NCBI RefSeq assembly: GCF_000312545.1
Contig: NZ_HE997542.1
Coordinates: 208,739 to 272,738, forward strand
From: Bartonella senegalensis OS02
Lineage (GTDB): Bacteria; Pseudomonadota; Alphaproteobacteria; Rhizobiales; Rhizobiaceae
DNA: 64,000 nucleotides
Direction of reading: 5' to 3'
Part shown: positions 51,053 through 58,390 of the stretch, in pieces
Numbering within the stretch: the stretch's first letter is position 1
How the letters are laid out: each line of letters starts with the position of its first letter
Notes under the pieces: generated by a model
Databases searched by the model: none
The model's input: only the letters and a program-made list of their open reading frames with translations
Told to the model about the DNA's origin: nothing
Translations under genes and position numbers: made by a program

Positions 51053-52411
51053 ATGATTCGAAAAATCCTCATTGCGAATCGGGGAGAAATTGCTCTTCGC
51101 GTTTTGCGCGCTTGTAAAGAGCTTGGAATAAAAACTGTAGCCGTTCACTCAACTGCTGACGCTGATGCAATGCATGTTCGTCTTGCTGACGAAAGTGTTT
51201 GTATTGGACCTCCTCCAGTTCGCGATTCCTATTTAAATATTCAACAAATTATCGCTGCCTGTGAGATCACAAGTGCTGATGCTGTTCACCCAGGTTATGG
51301 TTTTCTTTCTGAGAATGCAAAATTTGCAGATGTTCTGGAAGCCCATAAGATTACATTCATCGGCCCAACGGCTGCGCATATTCGCATTATGGGAGACAAA
51401 ATTGAAGCAAAGAAAACTGCTAAAAAACTTGGAATTCCTATAGTCCCTGGTTCAGAGGGAGCAATCACTGAAGAAGAAGAAGCTTTGCGTATTGCTCATG
51501 AAATTGGTTATCCCGTTATTATTAAAGCTTCTGCCGGCGGTGGCGGACGCGGTATGAAAGTGGTCCGTTCTGAACAAGAGTTTGCTATAGCTCTTGAAAC
51601 AACCCGCTCAGAAGCAGCAGCAGCTTTTGGTGATGATGCCGTTTATATTGAAAAATATTTAGAAAAGCCACGCCATATTGAAATTCAAGTTATAGGTGAT
51701 GGAGCTGGGAATGCCATTCATTTAGGAGAACGCGATTGTTCATTGCAACGGCGTCATCAAAAAATATGGGAAGAGGCAACTTCACCTGCACTTAATGAAA
51801 CTGAACGGAAGAAAATTGGTGATATTGTTGCAAATGCCTGTGCACAACTAGGATATCGTGGAGCGGGTACCATTGAGTTTCTTTATGAAAATGGTGAATT
51901 TTATTTTATTGAGATGAATACGCGTTTACAAGTTGAGCATCCTGTAACTGAAGCGATTACTGGCATAGATTTAGTCCATGAACAAATTCATATTGCATCG
52001 GGTTGTAGACTTTCAGTTGCACAAGAGGATATCTGCTTTTCTGGTCATGCTATTGAATGCCGTATTAATGCGGAAGATCCTATTAGCTTTACACCATCAC
52101 CAGGAATCATTACACATTTTCATACACCAGGAGGTTTAGGAATACGTGTTGATTCAGGTGCTTATTCAGGTTACCGCATTCCTCCTTATTACGATAGTAT
52201 GATTGGAAAACTGATTGTTCATGGACGTACCCGTTTAGAATGCATGATGCGTTTACGGCGTGCATTAGATGAGTTTGTCATTGATGGAATCAAAACTACA
52301 TTACCTCTCTTTCGCGATCTCATTAACAATCAAGATATTGCAGAGGGTAATTACAATATTCACTGGCTAGAGAAATATCTTTCTAATCAATTGTCCTCTT
52401 CAGATTCGTGA
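51053..52411 (+). CDS. accC: Acetyl-CoA carboxylase, biotin carboxylase subunit
   Basis: The ATP-grasp enzyme that carboxylates biotin on AccB. The 452-residue protein shows [31 protein letters not shown], the glycine-rich ATP loop [14 protein letters not shown], and [14 protein letters not shown], with full normal length. It forms an operon with accB. Confidence 0.96.
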   Translation: MIRKILIANRGEIALRVLRACKELGIKTVAVHSTADADAMHVRLADESVCIGPPPVRDSYLNIQQIIAACEITSADAVHPGYGFLSENAKFADVLEAHKITFIGPTAAHIRIMGDKIEAKKTAKKLGIPIVPGSEGAITEEEEALRIAHEIGYPVIIKASAGGGGRGMKVVRSEQEFAIALETTRSEAAAAFGDDAVYIEKYLEKPRHIEIQVIGDGAGNAIHLGERDCSLQRRHQKIWEEATSPALNETERKKIGDIVANACAQLGYRGAGTIEFLYENGEFYFIEMNTRLQVEHPVTEAITGIDLVHEQIHIASGCRLSVAQEDICFSGHAIECRINAEDPISFTPSPGIITHFHTPGGLGIRVDSGAYSGYRIPPYYDSMIGKLIVHGRTRLECMMRLRRALDEFVIDGIKTTLPLFRDLINNQDIAEGNYNIHWLEKYLSNQLSSSDS

Positions 52412-52625
52412 TGCAATCATAAAATGCGGAGTTTTCATCAGCTCTTTTATGAAGACTCAATACGGAAATGATATACTAGTATATAATGCTGCTATAAATG
52501 ATAGTAAGAAAATAAAGAAGCGATTATTTTATAATTTATGATATAAGCTCTTTAAAAATATGTACGAAAACTAATAATTTTCTATTTTCCTTTTTATAAG
52601 TTTGTGCTAACCCTTGTGTGGTTAT

Positions 52626-52701
<76 letters not shown>

Positions 52702-52791
52702 TATGCTTTTATATTACAAATAAGTTATTGATTTATAATATTTTTTTTAAGGGTGAGGGGAACTGAAATAAAGGTTAGGGAATAGGATTTT

Positions 52792-53166
52792 CTAACATTC
52801 CTCTACAAGGTATGCTTCGCACAATGTTTCTAATGTTTGTTTGAAGTCTGCTAAAGCCTCTTGGTGTAACCCGTCTAAAAGTCTCATAAATGCAACAACA
52901 GTTTCCTGTTGCAACTGAGTAGAGGGGTTGATTGTGAAACTCTTACGACACATATTGGCTTCTTTTCTTAACAGAGAAGCCATATCTCGATCTAAATCAT
53001 AAAGCTCTATGATCTTTTCTTCCATACCAACCGGTACAGATTTCTTGCCAATCTCAACAGAAGATAAAAAGGCTATAGACACACCTAATTTCTTAGACAT
53101 ATCTAAGAGGCGCTCTGAGTGATCAATGCGAAGTTTGCGTAAAATTTTTCCAAAAGGTGTAACCAT
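52792..53166 (-). CDS. XRE-type helix-turn-helix regulator
   Basis: The 124-residue protein has MVTPFGKILRKLRIDHSERLLDMSKKLGVSIAFLSSVEIGKKSVP, a Cro/CI-like HTH, followed by a helical C-terminus. It resembles prophage or toxin-antitoxin-linked repressors. It is divergent from relB. I chose the ATG at MVTPFGK. Its role is inferred only from family and position. Confidence 0.85.
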   Translation of the reverse strand: MVTPFGKILRKLRIDHSERLLDMSKKLGVSIAFLSSVEIGKKSVPVGMEEKIIELYDLDRDMASLLRKEANMCRKSFTINPSTQLQQETVVAFMRLLDGLHQEALADFKQTLETLCEAYLVEEC

Positions 53167-53309
53167 CCCAAAAGTCCTGTTAGAGAACAAATATTTCTTG
53201 TGATTCTAGCAAATATTTTTGAGATTTCCTCAATTATTACAAATCAAGACTTCTTTTCGAGGTATTTTTTTGCTGTACCAGATGACCAGATGGTCTCTAA
53301 TTTTAGAAA

Positions 53310-53338
53310 TTGACTTGAAGCTATAATGTGGCTACAAT
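53310..53338 (+). promoter_or_regulatory. Promoter of the relB-yafQ operon
   Basis: TTGACT and TACAAT are separated by 17 bases and lie 31 bases upstream of the relB ATG. This is the closest to a sigma-70 consensus in the window. Confidence 0.6.
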
Positions 53339-53359
53339 GTAATAGAGATTAATACATTG
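53335..53359. promoter_or_regulatory. Inverted repeat overlapping the relB promoter
   Basis: CAATGTA and TACATTG pair exactly around 11 bases. The repeat overlaps the -10 hexamer. Antitoxins of this class autorepress by binding such repeats, so this is a likely operator. Confidence 0.5.
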
Positions 53360-53368
53360 GAGGACATT

Positions 53369-53626
53369 ATGAAAGCTGATTCTGTTGTTCGTGCTCGCAT
53401 TCCTACTGAAATGAAAAAACAAGCAATGATCACCTTGGAACGTATGGGGTTAAGCGCATCAGATCTTATCCGCATAACATTCTTGCGTGTAGCTGAAGAA
53501 GGTTGTTTGCCTTTTGATATTAAAGTACCTAATCGTATCACACGCAAAGCTATAAAGGAAGTAGATGAGGGTAAAGGTAAGATATTTAAAGACGCTGATG
53601 CCTTATTTAAGGACTTAGGAATCTAA
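53369..53626 (+). CDS. RelB/DinJ family antitoxin
   Basis: The 85-residue protein MKADSVVRARIPTEMKKQAM.. has a ribbon-helix-helix N-terminus (VVRARIP..., LGLSASDLIR-like: MGLSASDLIRITFLRVAEEG) and a toxin-binding tail that ends KDLGI. The ATG is preceded by TTGGAGG. It stands two bases before the toxin gene, forming a DinJ-YafQ type II pair. Confidence 0.9.
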   Translation: MKADSVVRARIPTEMKKQAMITLERMGLSASDLIRITFLRVAEEGCLPFDIKVPNRITRKAIKEVDEGKGKIFKDADALFKDLGI

Positions 53627-53627
53627 T

Positions 53628-53900
53628 ATGCTGATTCCTGTTCGTTCAGGACAATTCAAACGTGACGTGCGCAAGGCGGAAAAATGCGGTAAGAATATGA
53701 AGAAACTGCGTACATTATTAAGCTTGCTGATCGAGGGAAGGTCATTGCCAAGACATTATTGCGCTCACCCACTAAAAGGTGATTAGGCGGGTTGTCATGA
53801 TAGTCATATTGAACCAGATTGGTTGCTAATTTATCGGATTGAAGGTGACAAATTACATCTTATTCGGACAGGGACACATTCTGACCTGTTTAAGCACTAA
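53628..53900 (+). pseudogene. YafQ family mRNA interferase toxin, interrupted by TAG
   Basis: The frame starts MLIPVRSGQFKRDVRKAEKC and has the family segment HPLKGD, then TAG at 53784-53786 in the place where relatives have tryptophan (KGDW or similar). It continues GCHDSHIEPDWLLIYRIEGDK..RTGTHSDLFKH to TAA, 90 codons in all, the usual YafQ size. YafQ toxins cut ribosome-bound mRNA, and the C-terminal catalytic histidines lie after the stop. So the 52-residue truncated product should be inactive, while the antitoxin remains intact. Confidence 0.85.
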
Positions 53901-53916
53901 TATAACTAAAAAAATT

Positions 53917-54135
53917 CTAACTTTTTGTTAGCCACCTTTTCAAATGTGTGAGAATGTTATCCAGCGCCTCCATAAGGCGGGCAAGATCAATGACAAGTAA
54001 AAAGAGAAAAAATACTATCCACTTCATAATGCGTGACATCATTTTCAAACCTTGGTAAGCAGTGATCATCTCATGAAGTAACTGTTGTTCTCTCCCTGTA
54101 AGCTCTTGCTCTTTATTACTTCGCTTTCTTGTCAT
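53917..54135 (-). CDS. Small phage-associated membrane protein
   Basis: The product has a charged start (MTRKRSNKEQELTGREQQLL), a helical middle and one hydrophobic segment (about residues 42-55, WIVFFLFLLVI). It is the most distal gene of the lysis cassette and could be a holin, but I recognise no family. An alternative ATG lies four codons upstream. It overlaps the stop of the next gene. Confidence 0.55.
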   Translation of the reverse strand: MTRKRSNKEQELTGREQQLLHEMITAYQGLKMMSRIMKWIVFFLFLLVIDLARLMEALDNILTHLKRWLTKS

Positions 54136-54331
54136 GTCTCCAACCACATACCTGTGCTCCTTGTTGATTATGTTTCAAAATATCTCTTGCTAGGTTAGGA
54201 CTGATGACTTCAATATCTTGCTTATCCAAATAAATGGGCAACCAACCAACACAAGAAACAGACCTATTTGTCGCGCATCCAACGAGAAAGAGAAGAGCGC
54301 ACACCACTATCACTTTTTTGATTAACTTCAT
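54116..54331 (-). CDS. Rz1-like outer-membrane spanin lipoprotein
   Basis: MKLIKKVIVVCALLFLVGCATN has a lipobox with cysteine (LVGC). The mature part includes WLPIYLDKQDIEVISP and ends CGWRHDKKAK, a pattern seen in phage lysis lipoproteins. It overlaps the preceding inner-membrane frame by about 68 bases in another phase, the arrangement typical of Rz/Rz1. It would disrupt the outer membrane with its partner. Confidence 0.72.
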   Translation of the reverse strand: MKLIKKVIVVCALLFLVGCATNRSVSCVGWLPIYLDKQDIEVISPNLARDILKHNQQGAQVCGWRHDKKAK

Positions 54332-54491
54332 TTTCAACCTCAAGCCGTGTTATGGCGGTCTTTAAAGCATACTCTGTTTGCTTGTGCTGTTCGGATTTCT
54401 TACCAAGGTGAAAAGCTTTGGCTAAAGCTATAAAAAAAACGGCTAAAGCCGTCATCACAAGAGACAGATGTCTTTTCAACCAAAAAATCAC
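54264..54491 (-). CDS. Rz-like inner-membrane spanin
   Basis: The 75-residue product has a basic start, one membrane segment (about residues 8-26) and a charged helix (EYALKTAITRLEVENEVNQK) consistent with a coiled coil. It overlaps the endolysin gene by four bases and the Rz1-like gene by 68. Position, topology and overlap, not sequence motif, support the call. Confidence 0.62.
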   Translation of the reverse strand: MIFWLKRHLSLVMTALAVFFIALAKAFHLGKKSEQHKQTEYALKTAITRLEVENEVNQKSDSGVRSSLSRWMRDK

Positions 54492-55150
54492 AAACGCTGC
54501 TCCTTAAACCGTTTGAACACAATCACAATGCCCGTACAGGCGGCTAAAACCATAAGACCAGCAAACGCCCATTGAACAGGACCATTGCCAACTAAGAACC
54601 CCCCAAGACCAGAGCAAGAACCTATAACCGGTGCTATTGCTTCTATTTTGAGAAGACCCGTTGTATTTTTTGTTTCTACTCTTTGAGTGTTAGAGGATAC
54701 ATAAGACCCTTTTGCCCATAACCCCGCCTCTGCTGCTCTACGATTGACAAGACCTTTGAGAGCTTTCCCTCCTACCTTATTCCATTTCTGTAATTCCACT
54801 GGTACGGATTCATAATCTCCTTGATTAAGCTTTTTTAACAAGGTCGATTTGCAAAAGGCTTTCGTTCCTACATTATAACAAAACGACACTAATGCCGCGA
54901 ATTGTGCATCCGTTAAGCAAACCTTCACCGATTGTTCTACCGCTTTCTCATATTGTTTTAAGTCTTCACAAAGAATTGCTTCCGCTTGCTCTTTCGTAAC
55001 ATACATCCCTTTCTTGACAATCGGTGGACCCGCTTCACTGGTATGACCATAACCTATGGTCCAAATACCCCCTATATCTCTATAAGCCTCTAACCGTAAC
55101 CCTTCCCATTGTTTAATCAGGGCTAGACCTTCTTGCGATATCCTTCTCAT
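54488..55150 (-). CDS. Phage endolysin, GH24 lysozyme
   Basis: The 220-residue enzyme has the catalytic Glu in IKQWEGLRLEAYRD, the Asp/Thr motif in TIGYGHTSE and LVSFCYNVGTKAF. A C-terminal membrane segment (WAFAGLMVLAACTGIVIVF) is added, which is uncommon among plain endolysins. It cuts peptidoglycan during lysis. I chose the ATG at MRRISQEGLALIKQW. Confidence 0.92.
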   Translation of the reverse strand: MRRISQEGLALIKQWEGLRLEAYRDIGGIWTIGYGHTSEAGPPIVKKGMYVTKEQAEAILCEDLKQYEKAVEQSVKVCLTDAQFAALVSFCYNVGTKAFCKSTLLKKLNQGDYESVPVELQKWNKVGGKALKGLVNRRAAEAGLWAKGSYVSSNTQRVETKNTTGLLKIEAIAPVIGSCSGLGGFLVGNGPVQWAFAGLMVLAACTGIVIVFKRFKEQRL

Positions 55151-55161
55151 CTGATCCTCCA

Positions 55162-55188
55162 TAAAAAAAGCCTCACAAAAGTGAGGCT
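55162..55188 (-). terminator. Terminator between the tail region and the endolysin
   Basis: On the minus strand AGCCTCAC and GTGAGGCT pair perfectly around four bases, then TTTTTTT follows. It would end transcripts from the tail-fibre side and overlaps the start region of the endolysin gene. Confidence 0.8.
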
Positions 55189-55221
55189 GCCTAAAAAATG
55201 ATGTCTGTTTTGATAACGGCT

Positions 55222-55551
55222 TTAGTCCTTATTGTCTTTAATCAATCGCTCTACTTCTTCAATACTAAAGCCAAGACCAAATATCGGCGCATATTCGCTT
55301 TCCCGTAATTCATATTGATAGCGCTTTTCGACAAAATCTTTATCAAAATCAACCGGTATTTCCTTAGACACAAAAACCATATGCTTGTCATCCTCCACCC
55401 CCTCTTCATCCTCTCCAAGCTCTTTGATCGCAACCCAATAAAAACGCGTCGCTAAAAGACCCTCTAACCTCCTTACCGTTTCAGCCTTATCAAAAGCAAG
55501 CATGTTCAGATAATCTTGTTTGCTATTTAAATGCTCCGGATAATTTTTCAT
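55222..55551 (-). CDS. Hypothetical phage protein next to the tail fibre
   Basis: The 109-residue acidic protein includes ARFYWVAIKELGEDEEGVED and a C-terminal VERLIKDNKD helix. It has no family that I recognise. It overlaps the tail-fibre gene by 29 bases, which suggests coupling, possibly as a fibre assembly factor or chaperone. It is not like the Avd accessory protein of retroelements. Confidence 0.65.
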   Translation of the reverse strand: MKNYPEHLNSKQDYLNMLAFDKAETVRRLEGLLATRFYWVAIKELGEDEEGVEDDKHMVFVSKEIPVDFDKDFVEKRYQYELRESEYAPIFGLGFSIEEVERLIKDNKD

Positions 55552-56809
55552 CTTTTTCTCCTAAACAAAACGGACGCGGTTTACTCCGTCCACGCGCCCC
55601 TACAACCTCATTCTTAGAAACTCGAGAATAGATAGCCTGTCGATAATAGGAACCACTCCGCCCATCGTGTGACCAGCTTCCTCCTCCAACCAAAACATTA
55701 ATATCAGTCTTTAACTGCTGCCTTGCTCCTATAAAAAACAAAGCTTGTCGGGGAAAAGTTGCCCCTAAAAATTGCCAAAGATAACCGCACCCATCCTCAC
55801 AACCAATATGCGAAATCATACGACGATTGGCCGTATCCACATGACCACCAGAATGTCTCAACAAAGGTACCTTCTTTCCCTCTATACTGGTCTTTTCGTT
55901 ACTCCCATACATCGCAAAAGCAAATTCCTCATCACTGAGTAAAGACTTCCTAACACGCTGCATATCTGAAACATGCTCGATATAAGAACGATTTGTGGTG
56001 ATAGGAACAGCATAAGCAGAACGGGTATATTCGCCCGTTCCAGATTGGAGATAAATATCTACCCAAATATCTTGTGACGGGTCATAAACCATTCCTTCAG
56101 GAGAACTATGCGAGCGGTGATTGAGACACCAAACAGAGTTGGGCAAAATAGTTCCAGCTCTATACCCTGACAAGCGATGACCAGAAATCGTTCCAACATC
56201 CGCACAAAGCGTATGAAACCCTCCTATCTTTTTTGAATTCTGCACTGTGTAACCATTCGGATAGGTCGCGTTTTCTGATAAAACAATTTTGTAAGACTCA
56301 TTCTGATCAGGTACCAAATAAAGATAATAATCTTTACCAGGGGAAAGAGAGGACGAAATGTTGATGACTTTATCTGCCTTATAAGTGAAAGTTAAGATAC
56401 CATTTTGTAGCGGAAAAGGTATATGTGTTCCTTTCTTCAACGTGAGCTGTTTTGCCCCTGTCGCAACAAGAAAGGGGGGGGATAATGAAAGAGAGGTTAA
56501 ATGAGAATTTTGAAGTAAATCGTTTATTTCTTTTGCTAGTGCTTTTGCCTGAAAAGATTCTGTCTGAGCTACAGTTGCTGTACTCTTCGCAGAATTAGCT
56601 GTTGTTGTTGCTAAAGAAGTCTTGATACCACTAAGCTCTTGCCTTATCGTATTTAAAGACTGTTTTGTTTGTTCAGAAAGGCTTTTCGCACTCTCTGCTG
56701 TCGACTTCGCAGTATTGGCTAGTTGCTTGGCTTTATTTGCTTCATCCTTGGCTTGATACTCTAAGGTTTGCGCACTTCCTGCTGTTCTCTTGGCTTCTTC
56801 GGCTGCCAT
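55523..56809 (-). CDS. Tail-fibre C-terminal part with a C-type-lectin, DGR-type variable domain
   Basis: The 428-codon frame starts in an Ala-rich heptad coiled coil (about residues 1-95), then a beta-rich shaft, and a C-terminal domain with DTANRRMISHIGCEDGCGYL.., LWQFLGATF, GGGSWSHDGRSGSYYRQ and VVGARGRS. The NRRMIS-IGCED-CG-LWQ and GGSW-G-RG motifs match the C-type-lectin-fold variable proteins of diversity-generating retroelements, as in phage tropism determinants. It probably recognises a receptor at the phage or phage-like tail tip. The true 5' part lies upstream but is frameshifted (56810-57483). Confidence 0.75.
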   Translation of the reverse strand: MAAEEAKRTAGSAQTLEYQAKDEANKAKQLANTAKSTAESAKSLSEQTKQSLNTIRQELSGIKTSLATTTANSAKSTATVAQTESFQAKALAKEINDLLQNSHLTSLSLSPPFLVATGAKQLTLKKGTHIPFPLQNGILTFTYKADKVINISSSLSPGKDYYLYLVPDQNESYKIVLSENATYPNGYTVQNSKKIGGFHTLCADVGTISGHRLSGYRAGTILPNSVWCLNHRSHSSPEGMVYDPSQDIWVDIYLQSGTGEYTRSAYAVPITTNRSYIEHVSDMQRVRKSLLSDEEFAFAMYGSNEKTSIEGKKVPLLRHSGGHVDTANRRMISHIGCEDGCGYLWQFLGATFPRQALFFIGARQQLKTDINVLVGGGSWSHDGRSGSYYRQAIYSRVSKNEVVGARGRSKPRPFCLGEKDEKLSGAFK

Positions 56810-57483
56810 CTTTGCTATTCTGCTATAGTCTTTGCGTTATTAGCTTCTTGCTTGGCTTTGCCTGCTTCATCTTTGGCTTCATAACCTAACGACCACTTGC
56901 GCTGCTTGCCTCTCAATACGCGTCGCCTGTTCTGCTGCTACCTTTGCTTCATTGGCTATTCGGCTTGCCGCTGCTGTATCCTGCTGTGCCTGTTCTGCCT
57001 TCCCTGTTGCCGTTTGCGCTGCACTTTTAGCCGCTTCTGCTGTCGTCTTCGCCTCATCCCCTGTTCGTTTGGCTATATTGGCTGTAGAGCCCCCGTTTCC
57101 GCAACACTTTTCGCTTCATCCACTACTTGTCTGATCTCATTGACTGAGGTCATCCGCTCCAGAGGCAAGTTTCTTCGCCTCTGTAGAGGCGGTAAGAGCT
57201 GTTCCTGATGACTGTTTTGCTTGCTCCGCTAATCTCTTGGCTTCTTCTGAAACACTCTTGCTTTTTGATCCTTCGCATTTTGAACCGCATAAACAGCCGC
57301 CTCTTCTGGTGGAGTAAAGATGCCATTAAAGGACACATGAACCTTGCCATCAGAACCTTCTTGCAAATGCTGCTTTTCTTCTTCCAGATTTAATGAAATG
57401 GAAGGAATAATCCCGCACAGGCATGCGAACACATGGCTGTGGGGATTGTACTCTCCATCAACAGCAACACTTAAGGTTGGCAT
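56810..57483 (-). pseudogene. Degraded N-terminal part of the tail fibre with a haemagglutinin-like module
   Basis: An 84-codon frame (57229-57483) begins MPTLSVAVDG and includes HLQEGSDGKVHV.. and AAVYAVQNAKDQKA. It then loses frame. The coiled-coil repeats (EEAKRLAEQAKQ, TASTEAKKLA, DEAKTTAEAAKSAAQ, NEAKVAAEQATRIERQAA, EAKDEAGKAKQEANN) continue in different phases with about four or five shifts and stops before rejoining the intact frame at 56809. The start overlaps the upstream lipoprotein stop. The first module is shared with the large haemagglutinin. Confidence 0.7.
57409..57444. repeat. 36-base direct repeat, copy 1
   Basis: This segment is identical over 36 bases to 57934-57969. Each copy lies immediately downstream (minus strand) of a six-cysteine lipoprotein gene, so the repeat marks a duplicated unit. 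Confidence 0.85.
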
Positions 57484-57830
57484 TCAAGTGCATTTTTATG
57501 TCTTTTACAATAAGGGCTCTTTAAGCGTCTCTCAACACTGCGCTGAAGCATGACAGCACCAGGACGACATATGGGAAGGTTGTCTGATTTATGGTTCTCA
57601 CACCATTCTTGTATTGTAAAGCTAGGACGAAAACCTGATTGCCCCATACAAATTTCAATACTAGCAAATTGATTCAAATCTAGCGCCACAACCTTATCAA
57701 GGTCCGGTACTCCACATTCTAAGAGTATTTTCTGTCTCCATAATGTTGGAGAAAGTGAAGAAATTTGGTTAACACATCCAGTGACACTTAACAAAGCTAT
57801 ACAACTCAATAGTTTTAAAGTTTTCTTCAT
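57471..57830 (-). CDS. Six-cysteine lipoprotein, likely immunity protein, copy 2
   Basis: MKKTLKLLSCIALLSVTGC is a lipoprotein signal peptide. The mature part has ECG, ICMGQSGF, WCENH, LPICRPGAV, SPYCKRH and ECQP, giving six cysteines in the same order as the neighbour at 57992-58390. The family, with LECG..CM..GF and CR tail, is often found next to haemagglutinins and effectors. I infer immunity against the toxin domain of the adjacent haemagglutinin. Its own relatives in Neisseria and Moraxella are uncharacterised. Confidence 0.72.
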   Translation of the reverse strand: MKKTLKLLSCIALLSVTGCVNQISSLSPTLWRQKILLECGVPDLDKVVALDLNQFASIEICMGQSGFRPSFTIQEWCENHKSDNLPICRPGAVMLQRSVERRLKSPYCKRHKNALECQP

Positions 57831-57899
57831 TTTTCCCCTCTTTCAATGGATTTATTTGCGATTAGAAGGCTCTAAAGCCTGTTGATATTTTTCCGATAT

Positions 57900-58004
57900 T
57901 TAGGACTGAGTTGAAATGGTTGCTTGAGGGAACAATCCCGCACAGGCATGCGAACACATGGCTGTGGGGGGATTGCTTTCATCACAAATATTTAAGGTTT
58001 GCAT
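57900..58004 (-). pseudogene. Short relic frame between the two lipoproteins
   Basis: From an ATG overlapping the lipoprotein stop the frame reads MQTLNICDESNPPTAMCSHA.. for 34 codons to TAA, then in the same frame continues with ISEKYQQALEPSNRK before another stop. The pattern parallels the start of the degraded tail module at 57483 (MPTL..), which also overlaps a lipoprotein stop. It is probably the head of a second copy of that module. Confidence 0.5.
57934..57969. repeat. 36-base direct repeat, copy 2
   Basis: Identical to 57409-57444, followed here by six G rather than four. It is inside the relic frame between the two lipoproteins. Confidence 0.85.
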
Positions 58005-58390
58005 TCAGGTTGTTCTGGATGTTTTTTACAAAACGGGCTGTTTAAGCGCCTCTTGACACTTCTCTGGGGAATGACAGCACCAGGACGACAAATCGGAAGG
58101 TTTTCTTCTTTAAATGTATAACACCAGTTACCTCTCCCTTTATAATGGAATCCTGATTGGATCATACAAGCATGAACTGTTGCTTGCTCATTAATGCTCT
58201 GCTCTCTACTTTCTGAATCTTCATCATAAGGGGTTGGCATGCCACATTCTAACAAAGCTTTTCCTACCTCAGTAAAATCTGCTCCTGGCTTCTCCCACAT
58301 GTATATATACCCCGGAGAAGGCTTAAAAAAATTACATCCTGCTATCATAAACAAAACAAGCACACTCAATAATTTTAAGATGTATTTCAT
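57992..58390 (-). CDS. Six-cysteine lipoprotein, likely immunity protein, copy 1
   Basis: MKYILKLLSVLVLFMIAGC is a lipoprotein signal peptide. The mature part has LLECGMPTPY, ACMIQSGFHYKGRGNWC, LPICRPGAV, SPFCKKH and ECKP. These match the copy at 57471-57830 in cysteine spacing. Its ATG overlaps the stop of the haemagglutinin by four bases, so the two are translationally linked. This is the position of an immunity gene in contact-dependent inhibition loci. Immunity function is inferred, not shown. Confidence 0.75.
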   Translation of the reverse strand: MKYILKLLSVLVLFMIAGCNFFKPSPGYIYMWEKPGADFTEVGKALLECGMPTPYDEDSESREQSINEQATVHACMIQSGFHYKGRGNWCYTFKEENLPICRPGAVIPQRSVKRRLNSPFCKKHPEQPECKP

